A stretch of 64,000 nucleotides of DNA, taken from the NCBI GenBank assembly GCA_033808805.1, contig JAPXMY010000005.1, forward strand, positions 1 to 64,000, in the 5' to 3' direction. Of this stretch, positions 1 to 7,694 are shown piece by piece (within the stretch, counting starts at the first letter, position 1; each line of letters starts with the position of its first letter). The notes below the pieces were generated by a model. That model saw only the letters and a list, made by a program, of their open reading frames with translations, did no database searches and was not told the DNA's origin. Made by a program: the position numbers and the translations under genes. This DNA is from UBA1783 sp033808805 (GTDB lineage: Bacteria; Bacillota_I; Bacilli_A; Erysipelotrichales; Erysipelotrichaceae).

Positions 1-2
1 AT

Positions 3-170
3 TATAAAAAAATAAGTAATTTTGTGGATTACTTACTTAATTGTTTTGACCCTAAAAGTCACCCTAAAAGTTCATACCCTAAAACTGACCCTAAAAGTCC
101 AGACCCTAAAAGATTTCGATTACCCGATTATTCAAAGCCTTATTTTTGTCTAAAAGATAAAAAAATATAA
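3..170 (+). CDS. 3' end of an unknown gene with a Pro-Lys-Ser repeat tail (partial)
   Basis: An open frame enters from the left edge and ends at TAA 168-170, giving about 55 C-terminal residues. I do not recognise the family. The motif CCCTAAAAG/C occurs five times, starting at 50, 62, 77, 89 and 104. The spacings of 12, 15, 12 and 15 are all multiples of three and keep one frame, so the repeat reads as repeated Pro-Lys-Ser/Thr/Arg units. That phasing supports a coding repeat over a non-coding array. The last residues are basic and aromatic. The start and most of the gene are outside the window, so the call rests on phasing and openness only. Confidence 0.4.
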   Translation, partial: YKKISNFVDYLLNCFDPKSHPKSSYPKTDPKSPDPKRFRLPDYSKPYFCLKDKKI

Positions 171-212
171 ATGATGATTTAAAATAGATTAAATCAGCTT
201 TAGGTTTGATTA

Positions 213-246
213 ATTGATTAATTGCTACGCGATTGATTAATTGCTA
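213..246 (+). repeat. Two 15-bp direct repeats upstream of the first lipoprotein promoter
   Basis: ATTGATTAATTGCTA occurs at 213-227 and 232-246, a 19-bp period, with a further partial GATTAATTG just before. The pair abuts the -35 hexamer at 247. The position suits binding sites for a regulator, but no regulator can be assigned. Confidence 0.5.
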
Positions 247-276
247 TTGTAATTTATCATTTTTTTTAGCTATAAT
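247..276 (+). promoter_or_regulatory. Sigma-A-type promoter of the first array lipoprotein
   Basis: TTGTAA (247-252) and TATAAT (271-276) are separated by 18 bp and lie 26 bp before the ATG at 302. A strong GGAGG ribosome site is at 291-295. Confidence 0.6.
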
Positions 277-301
277 TGATTAAGAGTATGGAGGAAAAAA
301 T

Positions 302-1447
302 ATGAAAAATACATTTAAACTACTTTTAGTTATCTTGCTTTTAGTAGTTGGCTTGTCAGGATGTGACAATGAGGTTGGTGTTGATGATGATAAGGCTATG
401 ACTCAACAGGAATTATGGGATTATTTAGGTAAGTATCCACGCTATTTATCTGAGTGGGGTGCAGATGACTGTGCACTTGTATTTGATGATGGCGATGATC
501 TTACTTTTGACTATTCATTTTACATGGGGGAAGAATATAACTTTTATTTTACTGAACTTATAAGTTTTAACCACGAGGGTAATAATGTGTATAGAATTGA
601 GTATAATAATCCGTATCCAGATAATTTTGAAAGTGCCATCTTCTATATTGATTTAGGGTCAAAAGTTAACAATGGATTTAAATTTGCTTCGTATAACAAT
701 GAACCTTCAGATTATGTCAATGTCTATGCTGATATCGGATTAACAACAAAACAATTATATGCTGAACTGGCTAAATATAAAAACTGGATAGAAGTTGATG
801 CTGATATTTATGGTGGCTATTTTGTCAATGCACATGATAATGATAAGTTTGATTTGGGACTTATGAACAGTGGCTTCTGGACTCAGGGGACTATCATGAA
901 CGTTGAATATCATGGATATATGCATTATACAATGACTGTGGATTATCCAGGATATGAAGGCGATGAAATGACTGATCCTTATGATGCCTACACAGCTGAT
1001 TTTTATCTGTACTATAATCCTTTCTTTGAAATGCTGGTTATTCAACTTTATGAAGAAGCTGTTGAGTTTGCTCCTGAAAAAGAGCTGTCAGCTGATGAAT
1101 TCTTTGCAGAACTGGCAAAATATGATATCTGGTATGAAGTTGACAGTGAAGATTATAAAGGATTTTTTGCTAAGTTTTCTGGTCAGGACACATTTGATCT
1201 AGGTTTGCAGCAATCTGATTTCTGGCTTCAGGGAACAGTTACAGATGTCGAATATTATGGAAATATGTACTATGTAATGACTGTTGATTATCCAGAATTT
1301 GAAGGTAATGAGTTGAGTGATCCTCACGAAGCCTACACAGCTGAATATCATATCTATTATTATCCAAATAATGAAGTTTTATTAATAGGTCTTTATGATA
1401 CAATGGTAGAGTTTACTCCTGATGCAGAGCAGGGATTAGACCAATAA
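302..1447 (+). CDS. Secreted lipoprotein, array member 1 (three repeat domains)
   Basis: This 381-residue protein has a lipoprotein signal with lipobox LSGC and acylated Cys21, so it should be anchored on the outer face of the membrane. After a short acidic linker come three copies of an acidic, aromatic-rich domain at about 34-145, 147-258 and 262-375. Each copy opens with a motif like LTxxEL and contains G(T/I)xxxVEYxG and TVDYP. Domains 2 and 3 are clearly the most alike, which indicates a recent internal duplication. Unlike members 2-4 it lacks a proline-rich linker. GGAGG precedes the start and a terminator follows. I do not recognise the family and infer no activity. The binding surface and its ligand are unknown. 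Confidence 0.8.
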   Translation: MKNTFKLLLVILLLVVGLSGCDNEVGVDDDKAMTQQELWDYLGKYPRYLSEWGADDCALVFDDGDDLTFDYSFYMGEEYNFYFTELISFNHEGNNVYRIEYNNPYPDNFESAIFYIDLGSKVNNGFKFASYNNEPSDYVNVYADIGLTTKQLYAELAKYKNWIEVDADIYGGYFVNAHDNDKFDLGLMNSGFWTQGTIMNVEYHGYMHYTMTVDYPGYEGDEMTDPYDAYTADFYLYYNPFFEMLVIQLYEEAVEFAPEKELSADEFFAELAKYDIWYEVDSEDYKGFFAKFSGQDTFDLGLQQSDFWLQGTVTDVEYYGNMYYVMTVDYPEFEGNELSDPHEAYTAEYHIYYYPNNEVLLIGLYDTMVEFTPDAEQGLDQ

Positions 1448-1513
1448 AATAATACATTTGTATACTAGGATATCTAATTAATTATTTTAAATAGTTTTGT
1501 AGAAAAATGAGAC

Positions 1514-1544
1514 AAAGATGGAGAATTAAAAAATCCATCTTTTT
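1514..1544 (+). terminator. Rho-independent terminator after array member 1
   Basis: The arms AAAGATGGA (1514-1522) and TCCATCTTT (1534-1542) form a 9-bp stem followed by T residues. Confidence 0.75.
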
Positions 1545-1962
1545 CACATTACCAATCGTTAAAACAATAGATAGTAAATTTAGAATTTTGTGAATAAATC
1601 AACTATTTTAATAATTTGATAAATTAACATTGAAAGGAATATTTTTAAAATATATACTATAGTTGTCAGGATGATTAAAAAACTAATAGATAATAAAAAC
1701 AATTTGTTTTAGTTTTTTTGTTTATCGTTAGCCAAAAAGAGTATTTAATCAATACAATAATTAAAAAGGTTGATGATAAATTGTTGTTGTGCAGGTAATC
1801 TTATTAAGATAATAGGCTGCTGATAATTATTTCATAATGTTTAGATTGGATAATTTTAAATCTAATTAGTTAGAATTTTTTCTTGGTAAACAGCTATATT
1901 AAAAGATAGCTATATTAAAATATTGAAATATTAAGAATATTATTCAAAAAAGGAGAACAAGG
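1545..1962. other. AT-rich intergenic stretch without a recognisable gene
   Basis: About 420 bp between the terminator and the second lipoprotein. I find no convincing open frame. A direct repeat AGCTATATTAAAA occurs at 1892-1904 and 1908-1920, a 16-bp period, shortly before the next ribosome site (AAGGAG at 1950-1955). It may mark the promoter or operator of member 2. Confidence 0.4.
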
Positions 1963-3093
1963 ATGAAAAAAATATTTACAATGCTTTTAGTTGTGATAAT
2001 GGTGCTTGGTTTAGCTGGATGTGAATTGCCATGGTTTAGTCCAAGTCCAAGTCCAGGTCCAGGTCCAGAGCCAAAACCTGATCCAGACCCAGAACCTACA
2101 GATAGTGGGCTTACTCTGCAGGAATTATGGGACTATCTAGATGATTATCCATGTTATCTATCAGATAACGGACTAGATGATTATGTTGTTGTTTTTGATG
2201 ATGATCATAACATAACTATTGATAATTTTAATGTGCTTGAAAAAGAATCGATCAACTATTATTTCAATATGTTGGATAGTTTTAATTATGAAGGAGATAA
2301 TGTCTACAAATTAGAATATATAAATACATATAGTGATAGATTCAATAATGGTACATTCTTTATTAAGTTTAACGAAGAAACCAAAGATAAAATAGAAGTT
2401 GGAATGTATTTTAATAACACTTTGGACTTTTTTGAATTGCGTGCTGATACAGGGATGTCACTTGATCAGCTATTAAGTGCTATTAGAAAGTATGAATGGC
2501 TTCAAGAAAAAGAATTGCTGTGCTGGTTTATCAGAATTTATGACAACGAGTTTTCCCATGGCATAGTAGCCAGCAGCTACTGGTTTTATGGGCCTGTAGC
2601 AAAATTGAATTATTTAGGAAAATTTATGTATCAAATAACCATCGATTATCCTGCAAAGGAAGAAGGAATTAACCCTGCCAATGATGCCTATACTACAACA
2701 CATCTTCTGTTTTATGATCCTGTTCATGAAAGAATCAGGTTTATAAATCATGATGATAATTATTGTTGGTATTATCCAGACACAGGCGCAACAATTGAAG
2801 AGTTCTTTGCAGCAAATGACGGCTACAAATTTGTGGGACAAAAAAACATAAATTATATTTTTTATAAAGATAATGGTAAATATTATGTTTATTTAAAAAA
2901 TACAAAATATAATATCTCTAATACTTTAGAAGTAAAATCGATTAAATATGAACAGTATAATCAATATGAATTTGTGGTTCTAAATGGAAGTGATACTGAA
3001 ATCTGGAAAATAGAATATAATATTAATTCTGGTTATGAAATGTCCATTAATAAACCAAACTTAATTGATTATGCACAAAAAAGGAAACAATAA
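1963..3093 (+). CDS. Secreted lipoprotein, array member 2
   Basis: A 376-residue paralogue of the neighbouring lipoproteins. The signal peptide ends in LAGC with Cys20. A Pro-Ser/Gly/Asp/Glu linker at about 25-46, encoded by iterated CCA codons, probably spans the cell wall. Three diverged copies of the array domain follow, starting near residues 50, 152 and 265. Domain joins carry the family hallmark of a short Pro-Asp/Glu-Thr-Gly motif followed by the next opening helix. Domain 3 is the most diverged. The ATG has a good AAGGAG site 8 bp upstream. Function is unknown, with no enzymatic motif visible. Confidence 0.8.
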   Translation: MKKIFTMLLVVIMVLGLAGCELPWFSPSPSPGPGPEPKPDPDPEPTDSGLTLQELWDYLDDYPCYLSDNGLDDYVVVFDDDHNITIDNFNVLEKESINYYFNMLDSFNYEGDNVYKLEYINTYSDRFNNGTFFIKFNEETKDKIEVGMYFNNTLDFFELRADTGMSLDQLLSAIRKYEWLQEKELLCWFIRIYDNEFSHGIVASSYWFYGPVAKLNYLGKFMYQITIDYPAKEEGINPANDAYTTTHLLFYDPVHERIRFINHDDNYCWYYPDTGATIEEFFAANDGYKFVGQKNINYIFYKDNGKYYVYLKNTKYNISNTLEVKSIKYEQYNQYEFVVLNGSDTEIWKIEYNINSGYEMSINKPNLIDYAQKRKQ

Positions 3094-3254
3094 TTTGTAA
3101 GAAAAAATTGATTTTAAATATTTTATATTTTGCATCAAAAATTGATTTAGTGTAACTAATAATAATTTAATGTTCATTAGATTATTATAGTTTGTTTTAT
3201 ACATTCGTTTAAGAATTAGAAATTATTTACATTTATTTAGAAAGGGGAAAGAAC

Positions 3255-4397
3255 ATGAAAAAATTAGTCAATATGTTTTTGATTGCATTGATGCTTTTAG
3301 CATTGACTGGTTGTGAAATTCCGTGGCTAAATCCAAATCCAGAGCCAGATCCAGATACTGAGACACCAACTGAAGGTTTAAATCAGGAAGACTTGTGGGA
3401 TTTTCTAAAAAACAAGTGTTTTATTACTGAATATGGGATTTTGGATTATGCTTATTACTTTAAAGGCGGTGATGAGTTTGTTATTTCTGCCGATCATCTT
3501 AATTATGGTGAAAGTTATTATTTCAGCGATTTGATTGATTTCAAATATGATGGAAACAACACTTATATATTGGAATATGAAAATCACTATGATGCCTTTC
3601 CACATGGTATATTTGTTCTAATATTTGATCCAAAAGAAAGTAATCGACTGACAATATATCAGGATATGTATGGAGACAGGGTAAGTGTTGATTTATTTGA
3701 AGATGAGCCTTTAAATGTTGAAGAAGTAATGGCTATTCTGAAGCGATATAATTACTGGTATTTTAATGCCTATACTGGAAGTCGTATAGATGATTATTAT
3801 TTCTTCATTGATGAATATGATGAGGATGTATTAACTGAACGTGGAAGCACCAGTTTTGGAAGAGTTGGAGATATAGTAGATGTTGAATATTTAGGAGTCA
3901 CTTTATATAATATAAAAATCTATTATCATGGAATGCCTGAACGTCTTGACTTTGCCTATGATGATTATTATAGTACCAATCAAATGGCTATTAGTCCATA
4001 TGTGGATTTTATTGGCTATAATACTGAAATGAAGTTTGATGATTTAAGATTTTTCTATCCAGAAACTGGACTTACTTTAGAACAATTATTTGAAGATTTA
4101 AATGGTAGAACATACTATGGTGAAGAAAGAATTTATAATTTTGAAATCAGAGATGATGGTACTTACCATATTGTAGTGGATAATGGCTTTAAATATTGGG
4201 GTATAGATGACTGGCAGGTTAAAGACTTCAAGTTTATAGGGAGTGGAAGTCATAGGTATGAATTAAAGCTTGCTTATTTAGGAATGAGGGTAATATATAG
4301 AATCTCCTATGATTATAGAGAACCTGAACATATGTACATTGATGCCTTTTATTTAAATGGGGACTATCAATGGTATGATCAGTTAGTATGGGATTAG
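3255..4397 (+). CDS. Secreted lipoprotein, array member 3
   Basis: A 380-residue paralogue with lipobox LTGC (Cys20) and a short Pro/Asp/Glu linker at about 26-40. Three array domains follow, starting near 42, 145 and 258. The second ends in FYPETG, then the third domain's opening helix, as in member 4. Members 3 and 4 also share a Ser-Pro-Tyr-Val segment late in domain 2, so these two are the closest pair in that part. AAAGGGGA lies before the ATG. The 161-bp spacer upstream shows no clear terminator, so co-transcription with member 2 is possible. Function is unknown. Confidence 0.8.
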   Translation: MKKLVNMFLIALMLLALTGCEIPWLNPNPEPDPDTETPTEGLNQEDLWDFLKNKCFITEYGILDYAYYFKGGDEFVISADHLNYGESYYFSDLIDFKYDGNNTYILEYENHYDAFPHGIFVLIFDPKESNRLTIYQDMYGDRVSVDLFEDEPLNVEEVMAILKRYNYWYFNAYTGSRIDDYYFFIDEYDEDVLTERGSTSFGRVGDIVDVEYLGVTLYNIKIYYHGMPERLDFAYDDYYSTNQMAISPYVDFIGYNTEMKFDDLRFFYPETGLTLEQLFEDLNGRTYYGEERIYNFEIRDDGTYHIVVDNGFKYWGIDDWQVKDFKFIGSGSHRYELKLAYLGMRVIYRISYDYREPEHMYIDAFYLNGDYQWYDQLVWD

Positions 4398-4458
4398 TTG
4401 TAATTAGAAATAATAATCTTATTTTCATTTGAATTTTATTTAAAGAGGTGATACAAAT

Positions 4459-5604
4459 ATGAAAAGACTTTTAATGTTGTTTTTGACCGTGGTAATGGTA
4501 ATGGGTTTAGCTGGATGTGAATTTCCGTGGTTTAGCCCAAATCCAAAACCTGATCCAGAGCCAGTAGATGCTGGATTGACTCAACAGGAATTATGGGATT
4601 ATTTAGATAACTATAATTGCTTTACAACTATTGAAGGGGTAAGAGATCCGGTATTTATCTTTGAGAATGATAATGATTTTGTTGTGGATTTCTCATTTGA
4701 AGGTTTTTCAGAAGAAAACTTCTATTTTACTGAACTTTTAAGCTTCAGTTATGAAGGTAACGACTTATATAAGCTGGAATATGAAAACCCTTATGAATGG
4801 GCATTTGAAAGTTCAGTTTTCTATTTTGAGTTTAATCCTGAACGCTATAACACTGTAATATATGGCTGTTATGATAAAGGAGAAATTTATTATCGTTCGC
4901 TTTTTGGCGATGAAGCATTAACCATTGACCAAATATTGACTATTTTAGGTAAATATGATTATTGGTTGGAAGAAGAGGGGGTAACCAGTCATAGTTTTGT
5001 TACCATAGAAGATGATGATATGTTTTGTCATGGGTTGATGAATTCCAGTTTCTATCGAAATGGAACTATTATTAAAGCTGAATTTAAGGGCTTGACAACC
5101 TATGAAATAACAATTGATTATCCGGCAAGAGCAGCTACTGGGATGGATGAGGGCTATGAAGCGTATTGTAAAACTCATAAACTGGTAATCAGTCCATATG
5201 TAGGCTTTATAGGTTTTGAGACTGATGTAATGCCATATAAATTCAAATGGTTTTATCCAGAAACTGAATTTACGATGTATGAACTATATCAAAAATTATC
5301 AGGAAAGTTATTTGAAAGTGATGAAAGTGGATTGGAGTATGGTTTCTATATTGAAGATGAAAAATACTACATAGAAGTTCATGATACAAATACCATTGCA
5401 TTAACCGCTGTTCATGAAGTTGCTTCTATTGAATATTTAGGAAATGGCTGGCATATTTATGAGTTTACTATTGCTGGTGATGGTAATGTAAAATGGTGGA
5501 TTTACTATAATCATATTGATTGGCGTCATTTGGAGATTGCCATATATTCAAATGAAGAATTAACTTTTACCGATAAAGCAACAGCATCTTATATCAACCA
5601 TTAA
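4459..5604 (+). CDS. Secreted lipoprotein, array member 4
   Basis: A 381-residue paralogue, last of the four. The lipobox is LAGC (Cys20) and the Pro-rich linker covers about 26-37. Three array domains start near 40, 147 and 258. The DNA coding for the opening of domain 1 is nearly identical to that in members 1 and 2, including the stretch reading QELWDY, which suggests gene conversion or recent duplication. Only 61 bp separate it from member 3 and no terminator is seen between them, so the two are probably one transcript. A strong terminator follows. Function is unknown. Confidence 0.8.
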   Translation: MKRLLMLFLTVVMVMGLAGCEFPWFSPNPKPDPEPVDAGLTQQELWDYLDNYNCFTTIEGVRDPVFIFENDNDFVVDFSFEGFSEENFYFTELLSFSYEGNDLYKLEYENPYEWAFESSVFYFEFNPERYNTVIYGCYDKGEIYYRSLFGDEALTIDQILTILGKYDYWLEEEGVTSHSFVTIEDDDMFCHGLMNSSFYRNGTIIKAEFKGLTTYEITIDYPARAATGMDEGYEAYCKTHKLVISPYVGFIGFETDVMPYKFKWFYPETEFTMYELYQKLSGKLFESDESGLEYGFYIEDEKYYIEVHDTNTIALTAVHEVASIEYLGNGWHIYEFTIAGDGNVKWWIYYNHIDWRHLEIAIYSNEELTFTDKATASYINH

Positions 5605-5607
5605 ATG

Positions 5608-5641
5608 AAAAGGATGAAATTCATGTATTTCATCCTTTTTT
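5608..5641 (+). terminator. Terminator closing the lipoprotein array
   Basis: A 13-bp perfect stem: AAAAGGATGAAAT (5608-5620) pairs with 5627-5639, loop of 6, followed by T residues. The A-rich 5' side may also end the opposing regulator transcript. Confidence 0.85.
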
Positions 5642-5748
5642 AAAAGGTATTAAAATTAATTTTTCTATAAAAAATTATATTATTTATTACTGTAAGCTGC
5701 AACCAAGAAAATTGAGAATTTTTAATTGAGCTCTTGAGCTGTTATAAA

Positions 5749-6429
5749 TTAATCATAGTAGACAAAAGTGGAATTTATATAGCCATTCAGTTTTTCTTTG
5801 TCTAAAATGATGTATCTTCTTTTTTCTTTTTTAAGAATTCCTTTTTCGCAAAAAGAACAGATTACTCTTTGCAGGTGTCGATAGCTGACACCTATTACTT
5901 CGCTTGTTGAAACTAGACTGTTGTCAAAAACATTATTCTTTTGATTCTGTAAAATGAAAGATGCCAATCTGTTTTCAGCATTGGTACTCAGATAGAAAGC
6001 ATAGCTCTTGTTGGCATTTTTTAAACGATCAGATAGAATTTTACAGATATGTCTTAAAAAATGAGTGTCATTTAATAGTAAATCACGATAGTTGTTTAAG
6101 CTTATGGCTAGACAATAGGTAGGCTCTAGGGCTTTAACACTGTTTTCTGGTATTTCGTTCCAGATTGAAGAAGCTTCACCAAACACTTTAAAAGATTTAG
6201 TTGAGCCAAATATGATTGTGTTACCAGCTTCAGAAATAGAAGAGTAGACAACCCTGCCTTTAACCATAAACAAAAGATAAGGTGATTCTTCTCCTTCTTT
6301 AATCAAGTATTCATTTTTATCAAAAAACAGCAGTTCAGCATATTTTACAAAGTCTTGCTCGAAATATTTTCTGAAACTGGTTTTTTTGATATAGTAATTA
6401 ACAATTTCTTTATCATAGATTCTTTTCAC
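5749..6429 (-). CDS. Crp/Fnr-family transcription regulator
   Basis: A 226-residue regulator with an N-terminal cyclic-nucleotide-binding-type beta barrel (about 25-120), a long dimerisation helix (about 125-155) and a C-terminal helix-turn-helix (about 170-205, around TSEVIGVSYRHLQRVI). There is no four-Cys Fe-S cluster, so it is not a classical Fnr. The effector cannot be read from sequence. The start appears to be GTG at 6429, since the nearby ATG is out of frame and stops at once. It is divergent from the nucleoside importer with a 107-bp shared spacer holding a dyad, so control of the importer is the natural inference. It resembles the YeiL-type branch of the family. Confidence 0.8.
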   Translation of the reverse strand: MKRIYDKEIVNYYIKKTSFRKYFEQDFVKYAELLFFDKNEYLIKEGEESPYLLFMVKGRVVYSSISEAGNTIIFGSTKSFKVFGEASSIWNEIPENSVKALEPTYCLAISLNNYRDLLLNDTHFLRHICKILSDRLKNANKSYAFYLSTNAENRLASFILQNQKNNVFDNSLVSTSEVIGVSYRHLQRVICSFCEKGILKKEKRRYIILDKEKLNGYINSTFVYYD

Positions 6430-6461
6430 ATAATTATTTTACCACAACTTTACTAAAAATG

Positions 6462-6479
6462 TGACATTTGTCATATAAT
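6462..6479 (+). promoter_or_regulatory. Dyad operator overlapping the importer promoter
   Basis: A perfect 12-bp palindrome, TGACATTTGTCA (6462-6473), fits the half-sites of the Crp/Fnr family. It directly abuts a consensus -10 TATAAT (6474-6479) facing the importer operon. A regulator bound here would sit between -35 and -10, which favours repression. This is inferred from position and motif only. Confidence 0.55.
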
Positions 6480-6536
6480 TTTGTAAATATCAAAAGTATT
6501 ATAAAAATAAGTATGGTCTAAATAGGAGGAGACAAT

Positions 6537-7598
6537 ATGAAAAGAATTATTATCTTATTAATTTCTGCAATGATGGTTTTATCATTGGCAGGTTGTGGTG
6601 ACAATACAGGTAAAAATGGTGATAAAGACAATCCATATGCTGATTATAAGATTGCTATGATATCTGATACTGTCGGAACAGATCAATTTATTTTACAGGC
6701 AAAAAATGCTTTGGAAGCATTGGCTGCTGAATATGGATTCCATCATACAATTATCGAGTGTTCAAACACTGATGACTGGGCACAGAAATCGCGCAATGCC
6801 TGTGAGGCTGGTTATGATTTGATTGTTGGTGTCGGCTGGGTTGCCGCTGCTCCATTATCTCAATTAGCTGACGAATTTCCTGATGTAGAATTTGGTGTAA
6901 TTGATACTATAGCCAACAATGAACGCATCATGAGTATTAACTTCAATACAACTGATGGTTGTTATGTCTTAGGTGCAATGATTGCTACAGCTTTCCCTGA
7001 TGATACTGTCTTTGGTTATATTGGTAACTTCCAACAGCAATCTAACTTTGAATATAAGTATGGTTTTATGGAAGGTGTCAAATCAATTAATCCAGATGCT
7101 AAATTTGTCAGTGCTTATGCTGATACATATAGTGACACTCAGGCTACCTACAACAAAGCAGTTGAAGTTGCAGCAGCTTTAGGTGATAATGGTCATTTCA
7201 TTATGGGATCAGTTGCTAACAGTGCCAATGCTGGAATTTACCAATATGCATTAGAGCGTGGTGAAACAGGAAATAAAATCTATACTTCAGGATTATCTGT
7301 TGACCAGACTACTCCAGACAACCCATATATTATTACTGGATTGACAAAGAATACCGCAATTGCGATGGAAACAATTGTTAAAGACTTCTTAGAAGATGGC
7401 AAGGTTACAGCTGGTAAAACAACATTAGGTGTTAACGAAGACGCATTCTGCGTAGTCGGAATTAACTTCGAAGCAAACTTCCTGAATTCAGAAATTCTTA
7501 CTGATGCTGCAATTGAAGCAGGTAAAAAAGCAGCTCAGGATTTAAAAGATGGAACAGTTGTCTTACCATATGTAATGGAAGACGATTACCAAGAGTAA
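6537..7598 (+). CDS. nupN: BMP-family nucleoside-binding lipoprotein
   Basis: A 353-residue substrate-binding lipoprotein of the basic membrane protein (BMP/PnrA/TmpC) family, which captures purine or pyrimidine nucleosides for an ABC importer. The lipobox LAGC places the acylated Cys at 20. A linker of Asn/Asp/Lys/Gly follows, then the two-lobed binding fold from about residue 37 (YKIAMISDT). A strong AGGAGG site precedes the ATG. The gene is first in a five-gene set with ATPase, two permeases and a phosphoesterase. A 15-bp hairpin separates it from the ATPase gene and probably raises its expression relative to the rest. Confidence 0.88.
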   Translation: MKRIIILLISAMMVLSLAGCGDNTGKNGDKDNPYADYKIAMISDTVGTDQFILQAKNALEALAAEYGFHHTIIECSNTDDWAQKSRNACEAGYDLIVGVGWVAAAPLSQLADEFPDVEFGVIDTIANNERIMSINFNTTDGCYVLGAMIATAFPDDTVFGYIGNFQQQSNFEYKYGFMEGVKSINPDAKFVSAYADTYSDTQATYNKAVEVAAALGDNGHFIMGSVANSANAGIYQYALERGETGNKIYTSGLSVDQTTPDNPYIITGLTKNTAIAMETIVKDFLEDGKVTAGKTTLGVNEDAFCVVGINFEANFLNSEILTDAAIEAGKKAAQDLKDGTVVLPYVMEDDYQE

Positions 7599-7608
7599 TT
7601 AAAAAAAT

Positions 7609-7641
7609 AATAGATGTGTGAGATATTCTCACACATCTATT
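7609..7641 (+). promoter_or_regulatory. Intercistronic hairpin after the binding-protein gene
   Basis: A 15-bp perfect stem (7609-7623 with 7627-7641) and a 3-base loop. No T-run follows on the plus strand, so it is more likely an mRNA 3'-end stabiliser or partial attenuator than a full terminator. Such elements commonly lift binding-protein levels above transporter levels. Confidence 0.7.
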
Positions 7642-7694
7642 CAAAAGGTTGATTATTGAAAAATAATCAATTTTTAATTGAGAGAAGGTATTAT

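Noticed and set aside
50..112. CCCTAAAAG units as a CRISPR array or telomere-like repeat
   Set aside because: Units are only 9 bp with 3- and 6-bp spacers, and spacings are all multiples of three within an open frame. This fits a coding repeat, with no unique spacers and no cas genes.
755..1045. Open frames on the minus strand inside the lipoprotein genes
   Set aside because: They lack ribosome sites, have unnatural composition and lie wholly within strongly supported plus-strand genes.
7609..7641. Hairpin as a true terminator inside the importer operon
   Set aside because: There is no T-run after it on the plus strand, and the downstream genes depend on the upstream promoter.
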